Positions 1 through 10,860 of a DNA stretch of 64,000 nucleotides are shown here, in pieces (the stretch's first letter is position 1; each line of letters opens with the position of its first letter). Source of the DNA: Rhabdophis nuchalis (taxonomy: Eukaryota; Chordata; Lepidosauria; Squamata; Natricidae); contig CM077643.1 in assembly GCA_039707465.1 (NCBI GenBank), positions 64,172,605 to 64,236,604 of the forward strand, read 5' to 3'. The position numbers and the translations under genes are program-made. The notes beneath the pieces are model-generated. The model searched no databases and was not told the DNA's origin. It worked only from the letters and a program-made list of their open reading frames with translations.

Positions 1-1113
1 CATGACACCACAGATACTTCTTTTCCGCTGCTCTTCCTCTAATTTCTTAATCAGTATTAATTCAATTCATTAATGTTATTATGCAATCATGAAATTCACT
101 CCACAGTGACATCCTAACCCATACCACTTGGAGAAGATAAGTGGTTCGATCATTAAATATCTCCAGTTTGATTCTCAGATTCACTTTGGTTTAGACATTG
201 CATGTGTAAGTCACATGAACAATTCTAAAATGAATACATATTAATATAGGAGGGTTTTTTCTAGGAAAAAAACATACACAAATCTTCTTGGTATTACAGA
301 CTGCTACTTGTTAAAACAAAACTACAGCTCTGCGTTATCTGCTGAACAATAATGAATCCCTTATGTATTGGTTCCCCTTGAGATCAACTGACCCTCCCCC
401 TCCCCAGTTCTTGCCTGAAATATAATACACAGCTCTACACTGTAGATCAAGAAGTAGGGCACATCCTTTCAATAAGTAAAACTGTAACTCTGAAAATACT
501 TATTTAGGAAAATATCAGAAACTTCAAAATATATGGAAGGATCCCTAAGGACTAGCTAGAACACTGCTACTGCAATGACAATAGCTCAAGCGCCAAAATA
601 AAACAAAACCATAAGGAAGTGCTTATTGTACACAAATAATTTACGAAACTGCTGTGGGTCACTTGCACATTATTCAAATGGATTACACAAACCTATTGGG
701 CATGGCCACTATTATGAGGGCTGCACTGAACTTTCCGGGGCCACAACAGGTGAAGCCTCTTGCTTGTATGTTTCACGGGAGAGTGCCTCACTGAACAAGA
801 ACAGGGAAACAGGCCATTATGGATGCGGTTCCCGCATCCTCATGGACTGAAATTCAGGCGCCAAGAACCATTCCCTGCTGAATCCAATGACAAAAATCAC
901 TGTCACCTGAGCAGATTGGCAAGAATGACATGCAAGAGGCAGAGATGCCCTACTTATACCACATTAGCCCTTTCTCCCAGCTTCCCCCCCTTCCATAGCC
1001 ATGGGAATATGTGTGCAATCCACCTGCATATCCTATAGGTCACTGCACGCAAACACAAACACAAACACACACACAAACACACACACTACACAGAGGGTCA
1101 CCCACCCACCTAC
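1..1113 (-). other. Start of SLC24A4-like intron 1
   Basis: This is the sequence downstream (on the minus strand) of the splice donor at 1113-1112, so it is read as the beginning of intron 1 of the SLC24A4-like gene. It is AT-rich away from the exon. I see no second exon and no convincing coding ORF; short open frames at 626-1038 have no recognisable protein content. An imperfect CA repeat sits close to the exon at about 1049-1086. Confidence 0.6.
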
Positions 1114-1261
1114 CTAGCTTGGCCATGCACCAAACAAAAAAGAGGATCCCGCAGACGAAGCCCAGCTGTTGCAGCAGCATCTCCCGCCTCTTGCGAACTT
1201 TCCTCAGTTTGGCGAGCGGAGGCTTCGAAGGGACGCTCGGCGGCGGGACCTCCAGCCCCAT
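1114..1261 (-). CDS. SLC24A4: SLC24A4 (NCKX4) first coding exon, partial gene
   Basis: First coding exon of a K+-dependent Na+/Ca2+ exchanger, a plasma-membrane protein that exports Ca2+ and K+ in exchange for Na+ in neurons, olfactory cells and ameloblasts. The exon encodes 49 residues plus one base. The start ATG (1261-1259) has G at -3 and G at +4. Residues about 18-45 ([20 protein letters not shown] and a following hydrophobic stretch, GILFFVWC) match what I recall of the NCKX4 N-terminus: a basic KVRRRREML-type segment, then QQ-GFVC, then the start of a signal or first membrane segment. The exon ends CTAG with donor GTAGGT at 1113-1108. The next exon is off the left edge, so the exchanger domains are not visible. 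Its position beyond the CPSF2 3' end, in the same orientation, matches mammalian gene order. The NCKX family is fairly sure; SLC24A4 rather than SLC24A3 rests on this short segment plus synteny. Confidence 0.82.
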
Positions 1262-2130
1262 AGCGAGCCGGGGCGGCTGAGGACGCTCTCGGGGCGAAGG
1301 GGGGAGGGCTGCGGGAAGGCGAGTAGGAGGCGAGGCAGGTCCTCGCGACTTGGCCGGAGGGGCTCACTCGGAGGGGATCCCCGCGGAGGGTTTCATAACC
1401 GCGACCAAGGACGACGCGCACCTCCGAGAAAGGGAGGGAATCCCGCGAGAGGGGACCGGCAGCCGCGGCCAAAGCCTCCTCGGCGGCGAGGGGCGACTTT
1501 CTCCGCTCGGGCCGAGCCCCCCTCAGGCTCGCCGCCACCGGGCAGCGCGAGTAAATGGCCGCGCCCCTGCAGGCGGAGGGCAAAGCCGAGCCAACGATCC
1601 CCGCCGGCGGCCGAGAAGTAGCTGGAAAGGCGGCATCCGAGGGCGCCGAGCTCCGGCAGCGGAACAGGCTCCAGGCGCGCCTGGGCGACTGAGGAGGAGA
1701 GCGAAGCTGGAGGTTAAAGCGGCGGCGGGGGCAGCCCGGCTCCGCTCAGCATCCCACTGGAAAGTTTCAGATCCCCTTCCTGTTCTTCCCTCCGCCTTTG
1801 CCGGAGGCAGCCAAGGCGGCGGAATCCACGATCCTCGTCGCTGGCAGCGGCGGCATCTCCCCTGCCTCGAATCGGACGCTTAAGTGGCACGGTCCGCCCA
1901 CGCCGCGCCTGCCTTTGATCGGCGTTCCCGGGAAGGCAGAGGAACAAATTCCTGCGCGGCGCTTTCCTACGTGGAAATTGCCCCGGCGCAACCTTCGTCC
2001 GCCGTTCGATTCCCGGGCAACTTTCCCAACCGAGCACCTGAGTCCTCCCCCACCACCCCGCCGTCAATACGCATGCGCCTCTCTCTCTCTCTCCCTCCCT
2101 CCCTCCCTCCCCTAAACCCCCGGGGGCCGT
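1150..2130 (-). promoter_or_regulatory. CpG island and 5' UTR/promoter of SLC24A4-like gene
   Basis: The sequence changes abruptly to very GC- and CpG-rich across the exon and about 870 bases upstream of the ATG, then falls back to AT-rich sequence after about 2130. This is the usual form of a vertebrate CpG-island promoter. An NRF1-like CGCATGCGC lies at 2070-2078, followed by a pyrimidine tract (CT then CCCT) at 2079-2111. No TATA box is evident near the exon, and the transcription start cannot be fixed from sequence alone. Open frames through the island (for example 1169-1883) are GC-driven and not believed. Confidence 0.75.
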
Positions 2131-2143
2131 TATCTCCTTAATT

Positions 2144-2167
2144 ACCACACTATATGATCCGTGTGGT
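2144..2167. promoter_or_regulatory. Head-to-head RUNX-type motif pair
   Basis: ACCACAC at 2144-2150 and GTGTGGT at 2161-2167 form a 7-bp inverted repeat with a 10-base spacer, and each half contains the RUNX core TGTGGT/ACCACA. A homeobox-like TTAATTA overlaps the left side (2138-2144). It sits just outside the CpG island, about 0.9 kb upstream of the ATG. Function is inferred from motif shape only. Confidence 0.3.
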
Positions 2168-2378
2168 TTTCCCGCGGTGGCCAGGCGGCGAGATGGAGAT
2201 TAACTGGCCAAATTAATCTTTTCCCCTAAATAGCGCAGGGCATTATCCCTTCGTCGTTTAGCGCCAGGCAGGGCTCTGCATGCGCTGATGAAGCATGCAA
2301 AGAGCATGTGCTCGTGAGGCAGCGCCGGACTTCTATTCAGAATCACGCGCAGGCTACTTTTCTCCACCCGAGCCAAAG

Positions 2379-2382
<4 letters not shown>

Positions 2383-2409
<27 letters not shown>
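2383..2409. repeat. (GT)n microsatellite
   Basis: An uninterrupted dinucleotide run of about 13 units. It explains the Val/Cys-rich ORFs read through it. Confidence 0.95.
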
Positions 2410-5090
2410 GATTGTGCAGTACTCAGAAACGGTCAAAGACCTTGCCTCACCTCGGGAATGGTTACAGGTTTTCAGACGAATCTGCAGATAGTAGACATAA
2501 TAAAAGTAAAGCCAGGAAGGGGTGAGAATGGGGTGAAGTTGGCTGGAGAAAACGACATGCAATGGAAACATAATTAGAATCTAATTGTTGTGTTTTTTAA
2601 TAATTGGAAGCACTGATTCCTCTGATCCAGTTCCTGTTTTGCTATATTATATATCCCAGACTGTACATGCTGTTGGCTGAAAGAATGCAGCGAAAATTGT
2701 AGCAAATTTAATTTTAATATTTCAGGAATGTGGTAAACTTTCACAAAGGATATACTGTAGTCATTAGAAGTGACGCTATGGAAACATTAACAACTTGACT
2801 GCCTTGATACTAATATTATGCATATCATGTACAGTGTATGTTAAATCCATATAGAAGTTTAAAAACCTGCCAAAAGGAAGACTGACATTATTATTCTTGC
2901 TTGGATGAAAACTTTAAATGGCTAATCAAACTTTTGTTGTTCAGTGCTAGATGTAGCAAATTCTTTAATAAAAATAATTTGTTATCACTAACTGCAAGAT
3001 AAGATGCGACACAGGAGCAGATTTATAAAGCTGCGATGCTTTAGAGTTCAAGTTTGAATCCAGACCCAGGTTGTTAAATTAGTTAAAGACATTTTTGCAT
3101 ATGCTCACTGACACTTCATTTTTCCTGAGCTGAATTCTGGCATTGAAAACTGATTCTGAAACTGACCTTTGGCTCTTAATCAGCATTGCTTTTTATGGAG
3201 AGAATAACCCCAGTCTTAGTGCCATTTAGCAGCTTAAGATGATGCCAGCGTGGTGACATATTTTTGCTGTACCCTTTTGGATGCATTTGAAGAAGCATTA
3301 CCCAGATGCAAGCTTTTAAGCGCATGGGCACATTTAAGTAGGGCATCTCAGAGTGCTTGTGCCAGGGAATGATACCTACCATCAGCCTATCCTTGGATGG
3401 AAGTCTGACCTTATTTGGTCTGAGTGGGTTAATAAACCCATATGTGAAAGTTTAATAAAGAATTAAGCGTTTTAAGTATTTTGAGGCGTGCTTTCTAGTC
3501 ACTTGTAAATAACTTTAGCAAGTTATTGTACCCCCTAATTGTTTCAGATATCCATTTTTAATGAGCTTCTATAAGCAAGGGATTAGGAGAAAGAACAAGA
3601 ATGTTTCCAAATTGAAAGATGCCCTAGTATTTGCTGACCTAGAGAAGAGAGTCTATGATACTTTACTTTAAAAAAAAAAAATGATTTCTATACCGCCCTT
3701 CTCCCTTTTGGGACTTTCATGATGATTCGGGATAGCCCCAAATCATCACCTTTTCATGCTAACATATTAAAAGGCATAAACATCTGAGGAGCAGCTGCAG
3801 CTCACAAAAGCTTATCTCTTTTCGTACTATGTATTAGTCTGAAAAGATGCTATTAAACCCATTTTGGTTTCCAGTAGTTATTGAAGAACCTGGAGCTAGG
3901 TAGAAATGACCACCATCTCAAATTACAGAAGACAATATAGATCAACAATAGGGATGCTTAGTTTGACTATAAACAGGTCATGGATTTGAAGAACCTTGAT
4001 GCCACAGATGCATTTTGTTCAGCCCCAGCATTTTAAGCAGAATCCATTCTCAGAAATATGGCTTTGACACCTGATTGTGTGCCAAATAAACTCTAAGGCC
4101 TGATTGAATCATGTTGATATCCATTTTGCTTAATGTAAAAATATCTGCAATAAGCTGCTTTGCAGTATCCAAATAATGCGGTGCTCAAACGATCCTGCTT
4201 GAAATCAATTATGCCCTGCACCAACTAAAGAAAGCAGAATGATGGACCACAGTGCACTCTTGAATAAGAGAAACAGTGTAGATGTCCTGAGGCTGAGGAG
4301 AAGTAGGTTCCCTGCCCTGTTGGCTGGCTCTCTTTCTTGTTGGTTGTGTCATTTAAATACTGAAAGCCCTAAATATTGAGGAACAGATGGCTTTATATTT
4401 CACCTTTCTCAGAAATGTTTGAGCCATGTCACCATGGAAACTCGGATGAGGCAGAAGAGCATGAAAGCACCGTATTCCATGTGAAAATACCTAGAGGTGC
4501 TCTGGACTAACATCAGCTGGGAAATAAATTATTATGTAATTACGCTGTCAATTATTTTATTTTTGTCACATAAAACTTCTCTGTAAATCAGTTGCTCAGT
4601 ATAGAAAAAATGTATTCAACAGAAAAGACTATATTCTTCCTGAGGAATAAAGTACAGCAACAAAAATCTACAATTTTGGAAAGATGTGGTTATATTTAAA
4701 AATATACATTTCCATACTTCCTTTTGTCAATCTGCAGGAATTTGAAGGTAAGTTTTCCATAACAGCTGGAGAATGAGAAAGCATGGTTCCATGAGAAATT
4801 ATCTTGATTCTGGTTTGATATTTTAGAGCACAATTGGAAATTCAGAAAGAAAGACTACAAAAGGATAGCAATACACTGGATATATTAACACATCATACTG
4901 AGTTAATGATGGCTTTTACAATTGTCTGTCAAATAATTCCCTCTGGTTCATACATGTATTTAGCTGTAAATCTTAGTTTACAGATTGCAAGTAGCTATGT
5001 CATATAAAGTTTAAAAAAAAAACCAAACTGAAACAGAACCAAAAAACCAAACCCACTGCATAATTTGATTTAGGAACTTAATCATTAAAT
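2410..5090. other. Intergenic, no gene seen
   Basis: AT-rich sequence upstream of the SLC24A4-like promoter. No coding ORF is recognisable. A short stretch near 3685-3720 (TACCGCCCTTCTCC) resembles the decayed 3' tail of an L2-like LINE in minus orientation. Conserved noncoding enhancers could be here but cannot be recognised without alignment. Confidence 0.5.
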
Positions 5091-5474
5091 TGCAGGAACT
5101 GGGTATGTCTAGTTTAATAAAAAGGACTAGGGGAGACATGATAGCAGTGTTCCAATATCTCAGGGGTTGCCACAAAGAAGAGGGAGTCAAACTATTCTCC
5201 AAAGCACCTGAGGGCAGAACAAGAAGCAATGGGTGGAAACTAATCAAGAAAAGAAGCAACTTAGAACTGAGGAGAAATTTCCTGACAGTTAGGACAATTA
5301 ATCAGTGGAACAGCTTGTCTCCAGAAGTTGTGAATGCCCCAACACTGCAAGTCTTCAAGAAGATGTTGGATAGCCATTTGTCTGAAATGGTATAGGGTTT
5401 CCTGCCTAGGCAGGGAGTTGGACTAGATGACCTCCAAGGTCCCTTCCAACTCTGCTATTGTATTATAATTCTGT
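5091..5474 (+). mobile_element. CR1 LINE, 3' fragment
   Basis: Encodes the C-terminal tail of a CR1 reverse transcriptase, including QELGMSSLIK, a GDMIAVFQYLRG-like block and SNGWKLIKKRSNLELRRNF, followed by the short CR1 3' UTR that ends in 'aactctgctattgta'. The open frame runs to 5395. It is severely 5'-truncated, as most CR1 copies are. Nearly the same protein is encoded by the copies at 28.5 kb and 59.7 kb. It has no host role. Confidence 0.9.
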
Positions 5475-6586
5475 TAATATACTATACCTAATATACTATA
5501 TCAGGGTCATATTTAAGAGAATGATCAGCTCTCTAAATTGCTTAAAATGTATTTTGTTTCTGCAAGCTATATGTGTGGATGCATAGCTGTGCTCATCAAC
5601 AAAATAACATGTATGATTTCTACATGTTATGAAATGCCAAAATAGGAATAGGCGGGTGTTAATATCAGGATGTACTTAAAGGTATTTTAACCGAGCAAAC
5701 ATAAAATAATCACATTTCTGGATTTCTATAATTCTCCCTAAAGAAGTTGCTTTCTACTTATCTCCAATATTACAGTGCACACATTCTTACATAATACAAA
5801 ATTTAGGAAGAAAAGAAAGCCTGTCTAGCTACATCTAAGTAGTGTGCAATTCTCTGTGAGAATTTGAACATGTGCTGAAATCCAAGCTCTGTATTGAATT
5901 CCTGTAGAAAATTATCTGGGTAATTTTTGCCCTTGTTTTTCTTCCATGTATTCCCCTTTTTTCAACATCCTTTCTTTTTATACTTACAGGATTGTGTGAA
6001 TAAAGGTATTTCTCATTAAAATCTTTCTTTCATTGCTACACAATTCCTCCGATTTTGTTTGTTTGTTTGTTACTTCTGGGCTTTGAATACCAAGATCCAA
6101 AGTTTCTCATCTTTCCATTTTTTTCCTCAGTTGAAGGGAGAAGAATTCTTTGGCAGAAGGATCCCTTCGTTAGATTGAGAAGTTGAAATCCCTAAGATGT
6201 GTCCAGGGATTCAACCTGACCGACGGCAGCCTGTCATAATTGCAGTTTACTTGAGCATCCTTGGATAAAGGAATGCTTTGATTATCCCCATTTTCACCTC
6301 ACAGCAACAAGAGAAGTACAAAGAATATGATAACTGCTTCATGAACATTACAACATGTGTTCAAATGCAGGTTCAGAGGCAGTTTCTCAATAGTTTATTA
6401 TGAAAGCCATTTGGGTTTTTTCCTCTCTCTAATGTTAGAGGGCGTGAAAGGAACCCAGATTTAGAGAGGAAACCCCGTATTGCAAATAAGCAGGAAGATC
6501 AGGTAGGAACTTGACAACAAAGATGGAAAAAATAGAGGAAGAATCTTCTGGGGCTCTCATCAGCTGGCATCCAAATTTATGTAAAT
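5475..6586. other. Intergenic, no gene seen
   Basis: AT-rich, without recognisable genes or intact repeats. A short (TTTG)n run is near 6055-6072. Confidence 0.5.
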
Positions 6587-6846
6587 CAGGGGTGTCAAAC
6601 TCAAGGCCTGGGGGCCAGATTTGGCCCTTGAGGTGCTTAGATCTGGTCTGCGGGACCACCCTAGAAACAGCAAAGAACTGGCCCACGATGCCTCTGCCAG
6701 TGAAAACAGAACTTGGGACGGCTGTGTGTGGCCCTCTTAGCTCCATTTTTGGCCATGACAGCCTCCTGCCACTCTCTGTCAGGGAAAAAAGGAGAATGCA
6801 CCGTCCTGAGTCCCCCCAGGGAAAATAGGGCGATATATAAATCGGA

Positions 6847-6941
<95 letters not shown>

Positions 6942-7150
6942 AAAATGGAGCTCGGGGTGTGGGCACTCCCCCCACTAGCTCCATTTTCCCTGGCAGAGGG
7001 CAGCATCACAGCCAAAAACAGAGTTCAGGAGTCCATTGGCTGGCAGACACCCTGACATGAGTGCTGTCAAGCTGGCCACGCCCACCCTGGCCCCTGAGGT
7101 TAAACACAACCCTGATGCAGCCCTCAATGAAATTGAGTTTGACTCCCCCA
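6587..7150. mobile_element. Non-autonomous hAT element with inserted LINE tail
   Basis: The left end CAGGGGTGTCAAACTC at 6587 is mirrored by a right end GAGTTTGACTCCCC, giving terminal inverted repeats typical of a hAT MITE. Flanking octamers atgtaaat and atctaaac agree at 6 of 8 positions, a decayed target duplication. Inside, about 6798-6942 is a LINE 3' tail (CCTGAGTCCCCCCAGGG ... TATATAAAT) ending in a long TAAA array, so this is a nested insertion. A related, cleaner copy with a perfect duplication lies at 11618-11942. Confidence 0.75.
6846..6942. repeat. (TAAA)n microsatellite
   Basis: About 24 tandem tetranucleotides at the end of a LINE tail. It is almost uninterrupted, so probably length-polymorphic. 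It produces the FIYLFIYL-type ORF on the minus strand, which is not a gene. Confidence 0.95.
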
Positions 7151-7810
7151 ATCTAAACATTTTAACTGTCTCTGTATAATATTCCCAGCAACAGTTTTCT
7201 TGCCTTCTTCCTTGAAATGGGTTTGCTTCCCTTGCGCTTGCAGAGATGCCCTTGTCATTACTGCTATTCGAGTGAGTCGAAGTTTCACCCTTTACCTTGT
7301 GATGTTCACAACAAACATAGCTCTCCCAAGTGCTCACATTCCCCCTGGCATCATTCTCAGAAACCCTGAAGCTGCTATGTAAAGTTTGCAATCACTTGCA
7401 TTTTTTAAATTCTTGCTCCTGTGGTGCCTAACACCACCTGTAGATCTCATCAAAATACTGCCAGATTCTAAAGAAATGTAAACGCTAACCTGGAAATGCT
7501 TAAATGTTACGTTTTATTTATTAGAACCCTCACTTGCTCTGTCCAGTTGCTGGGTGATTTACATAAAGCACTGAATAATTGCTTCTATAGTATTTCCTCA
7601 AATTCTAAGACTTAATGAAGCCCTTATTTTACAGCTTTCTGACTGATTCCTTGTTCTTAATATTCCAAGCATGACAACTATATTTGCTCAAACCAGGTCA
7701 ACCTGGGGAAATATATTGCAGATAGTTTCAATGTAGGAACTCCTGCATCCTGGACCACATTCATTCTTTAGTTTGCCTAGTGATATAACTGAGAATCAAG
7801 ACAGGGACTA
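7151..7810. other. Intergenic, no gene seen
   Basis: AT-rich spacer between two DNA transposons. No feature was recognised. Confidence 0.5.
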
Positions 7811-8019
7811 CCGTATTTTTCGGAGTATAAGACGCACCTTTTTTCCTCTAAAAAGAGGCTGAAAATCTGGGTGCGTCTTATACATCAAATACAGCATTTT
7901 TTTGCCTCCGGAAACCCGCCCCTTCACCAAAATGGCCACACGCATACCCTTATGGAGGCTTCCAGAGAGCTCCTGGGAGCTTGGGAGAGCAGAAATGAGC
8001 AAAAAACAGGGCGTTTCCC

Positions 8020-8729
8020 CAGTGGCGTAGCGTGGGTTGTCAGCACCCGGGGCAAGGCAAGTAATTTGCGCCCCCTAACCCTCCCCCAGATAGTCCCTCG
8101 CTCCGTTTTCAAACCACAATAAAAGTGGGAAGAGACGGAAAAGTGCGCGCATCGGGGGCGGGGGGGGGAGCGGGAGGGGACGCCCTGCGCAGGGAGGGGG
8201 CGCGGCGCTGGAGGGTCCCGGGGGGAAAGGGTGGGGGCGGAGGGGGATGAGGAGCGGAAGGGGGTGTCTGGCGGGGGGGGCGTTCCTCCTCCCCCCTCCT
8301 CCTGCTCGGCCGGGGTGTCAATTTGCAGTGGGAGCTCCTCCTCCGCCTCCTCCTCCTTGCCGGCCCCTCGCTCACATTCTCGACCCTCCCCGGGTGGGCT
8401 GAGCAGGGGACCCCTCCGGCCGCCGGAGCGAGCGACTTCCACCCGGGCTCTCTCCGCCGCCTCCGCCCAGGCTTCCCCGTTCGGCGCCGCCTGGCCTTTT
8501 CCCGCCTCTCCGCGCTCCCTCGACGCCGCAGGAGGGGAAGCTCCGTGGCGCCTCCGCCTCCCTTCCCGTGAGTGTCAAAACTTTGTCGGGGCGGCGGCGG
8601 CGGCGGCGGGACGGGGCTGAGGCGGGAGGCCGGCCTGAGGCAGGCGGGGTGCGCGGTGCGAGCGCGCCCCCTCAGATGTTGCGCCCGGTGCGGCCGGCAC
8701 CCCCTGCACCCCCCCACGCTACGCCTCTG
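8020..8729. mobile_element. GC-rich hAT element nested in the TIR element
   Basis: Left end CAGTGGCGTAGCGTGGG and right end CCCACGCTACGCCTCTG are inverted repeats, flanked by a perfect 8-bp duplication cgtttccc (8012-8019 and 8730-8737), which is diagnostic of hAT insertion. The 710-bp interior is extremely GC- and CpG-rich with GGC runs, quite unlike the AT-rich surroundings, so it imitates a CpG island. No hAT transposase is encoded. The interior may be captured host DNA (see 8323-8571). Confidence 0.85.
8323..8571 (+). other. Possible captured exon-like ORF inside hAT element
   Basis: An open frame of about 83 codons with a leucine-rich N-terminal stretch (WELLLRLLLLAGPSLTF) that looks like a signal peptide, then a Pro/Arg-rich region, ending at a consensus splice donor (CCC followed by GTGAGT at about 8569-8574). 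The first codon is TTG, not ATG, so an original start is either mutated or absent. GC-rich sequence gives long frames by chance and the composition is low-complexity, so this could be an accident. A captured first exon is a hypothesis only. Confidence 0.25.
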
Positions 8730-9120
8730 CGTTTCCCCCCCCCCAGCCCCCAGCAGCACTCTATAAGCAAAAGCCTATGCATTTTTTGACCTAAAAATGG
8801 CCCCTTTTCACGAAAAAATGGCCTGTTTTTCCTCGTTTTGACCCCCCCACTGCCCCAGGAGCACTCTGCAAGCCCCCCCCCCAAGGCTATTCATGCCTTT
8901 TATTTGAAAATAAAACAGGCCCATTTTTGCGAAAAATGGTCCGTTTGGAGGAGGCTTGCAAAGTGTAAAAAGAGCTTTTTTCCCTTTTGGAAAGCTGTTT
9001 AGTTAGAGTGATTGATGAGAATTACATTGGTCAGGTACTGTGCCTGCAGACACAAAGATTTGTTCCAAAGGTGGTCAGTGATTTCCTTCTCCAGCACATG
9101 GGTAAATACACCTGGAAATA

Positions 9121-9436
9121 TCTACCTACCTACCTACCTACCAACCTACTCTCTCTCTCTCTCTCTCCCTCTCTACCTATCTACTGTATTTCTCTCTCTC
9201 TCTCTCCCTCTACCTACCTATCTACACACTCTCTCTCCCTACCTACCTACTGTATTTCTCTCTCTATTTCTCTCTCTGTATCCCTCTACCTACTTATCTA
9301 TCTACACACACACTCTCTCCCTACTTACCTACCTACTGTATTTCTCTCTCTCTCTTTCTCCCTATCCCTTTATCTACCTACCTACCTAACTACACATTCT
9401 GTCTGTCTCCCTCCCTCCCTCCCTCCCTCCCTCCTG

Positions 9437-9516
<80 letters not shown>

Positions 9517-9622
9517 TACTTACCTACCTACCCATCTAACTACTCTCTCCCTCTCCCTACCTACCTCTTGTATTTCTCTCTCTTTCTCTCCCTCTCTATC
9601 CCTCTATCTACCTACCTACGTT
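9121..9622. repeat. CT/CTAC higher-order minisatellite
   Basis: Alternating blocks of CTAC, CT and CCCT repeats. The marker TGTATTTCTC recurs at 9185, 9251, 9337, 9435 and 9569, so the blocks form an irregular tandem unit of roughly 65-135 bases, within which a long pure CT run (about 9441-9512) has expanded. It accounts for the Leu/Ser/Tyr-rich ORF read through it. Confidence 0.85.
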
Positions 9623-9697
9623 TTTTTAAAAATTGCCTCTTCAAAACCCGGGTGCATCTTATACTCCGGTGCATCTTATACTCCAAAAAATACGGTA

Positions 9698-9984
9698 TAT
9701 AACATGCCTACATAGGACAAACACACATATTTACCCACATCAAAAAAATGGGTTTATGTAATTAGCATTAATAAATCTTAAATGTAGTTTTTATTAATGG
9801 AGCATTCATGAATTCATTTATCACAAATGAATATTATTTGCCCTTCTCACTATCCATGCATGCACACTTTACAGTGGCTTGCACAAAAATAAAAAAGCAG
9901 TTTCTCCTTGCTGAAGAACATATTGCATCTCATAACACAAAGAGTATTGTAATTGATAATCAGACGGTCTACCAAATGTTCAGA
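9698..9984. other. Short intergenic stretch
   Basis: AT-rich, no gene. It merges into the 3' region of the R4-like LINE that follows on the minus strand. Confidence 0.4.
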
Positions 9985-10860
9985 CTGGATTTGGCATTTT
10001 TGTCTAGCTGTTGAGTCCTTACCAAGGATCTGGGATAGGCAGATCTGGATGTTTGATAGTGTTGCAAATATAGTTGCATGATGGTGCCTATTTGTTTGAA
10101 TACTAAAGTCCCAGAGCAATTTAACTTCTTCATTTTCTATGACTTTCTCTATTTTATGGTCCCAGCAGTTCTTGCTTGCAGGTAAATGGTATTTCTTGCT
10201 GATCTTCCAATGAACTGATGTTGCTACTTTGTCATGCCACTTCTTGTAGTCCGTCTGGGCAATCTGCTTGCAGCAGCTTACCAGGTGGTCTACTGTTTCT
10301 TCAGCTTCTTTGTATAGGTGGTACTTACTGTCTGTTCCTGTCTTCTTAATTCTGGCTTTGTATGCATTTGTCCTTAAGGCTTGGTCTTGTGCAGCCAGAA
10401 TTAGTCCCTTTGTCTCTTTCTTCAAATTTCCTGCTCTTAGCCATTGCCAAGTCTTGTTATTTTCTGCTTTCCCTGGTATTTTTTTTTAATGTACTGTCGT
10501 GTAATGCTTTGTCTTCCCTTGTTTCCATTCTGTTCTGCATTTGGTCTTTCTTGTAGGCCAGTTTGATCTCTCCAGTAGTCATAACCCTTCTTGACATACT
10601 AACTTCAGTGCATTTTCTTCATTGTCCTTGAGATATTCTTCCAAAACCCTTTTTTCTTTGTCAACTATCTGATGTACTTGCAACATTCCACACCCACCTA
10701 TTTGCCTTGGTAGGTAGAGTCTGTCAAAGACACTGCGAGGTTGAAGGGTATGATTCATTGTCATTATTTTTCTGGTCTTCCTATCCATTGCTTTTAATTC
10801 TATTTGAGTCCAGTTCACTATTCCAGCTGTGTATCTAATGACTGGAATTGTCTAAGTGTT
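9985..10860 (-). mobile_element. R4/Dong-like LINE fragment, decayed
   Basis: Minus-strand frames encode the C-terminal part of a site-specific-type LINE ORF: ILAAQDQALRTNAYKARI, EAEETVDHLVSCCKQIAQ and KEGG-equivalent LYLPRQIGGCGMLQVHQ blocks resemble what I know of R4-clade elements. The frame is broken between 10425 and 10579. In the usual CxxC...H...C knuckle the first two cysteines read as tyrosines (YHLY), consistent with G-to-A decay. Related sequence at 11100-11190 repeats the 3' region (CAAATGTT ... AAGGACCT), suggesting a second fragment. The clade assignment is from memory. Confidence 0.5.

Larger units (their letters stand above)
7811..9695. mobile_element. Long TIR element (TA duplication) with nested cargo
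   Basis: Left terminus CCGTATTTTTCGGAGTATAA at 7811 is matched in inverse by the right terminus ending at 9695 (ACTCCAAAAAATACGG), and each end is flanked by TA (7809-7810 and 9696-9697). Next to the right end the inner motif GGTGCATCTTATACTCC is present twice. The element is non-autonomous: no transposase is visible. Its bulk consists of a later hAT insertion (8020-8729) and a CT-rich higher-order repeat (9121-9622). TA-flanked TIRs suggest a Tc1/mariner-like or other TA-targeting transposase; I cannot name the family. Confidence 0.7.

Noticed and set aside
1110..1883. Long frames on both strands across the SLC24A4 CpG island
   Set aside because: GC-rich sequence suppresses stop codons. The frames overlap the real exon out of frame and have no recognisable protein.
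6661..7015. Frames with FIYLFIYL repeats
   Set aside because: A translation of the TAAA microsatellite.
8109..8759. 216-codon frame and several others in the GC-rich block, suggesting a gene or CpG-island promoter
   Set aside because: The block lies exactly inside a hAT element with perfect target duplication, and the frames are Arg/Pro/Gly low-complexity as expected from composition. Only the 8323-8571 frame was kept, as a low-confidence possibility.
8987..9715. 242-codon Leu/Ser/Tyr-rich frame
   Set aside because: A translation of the CT/CTAC satellite.
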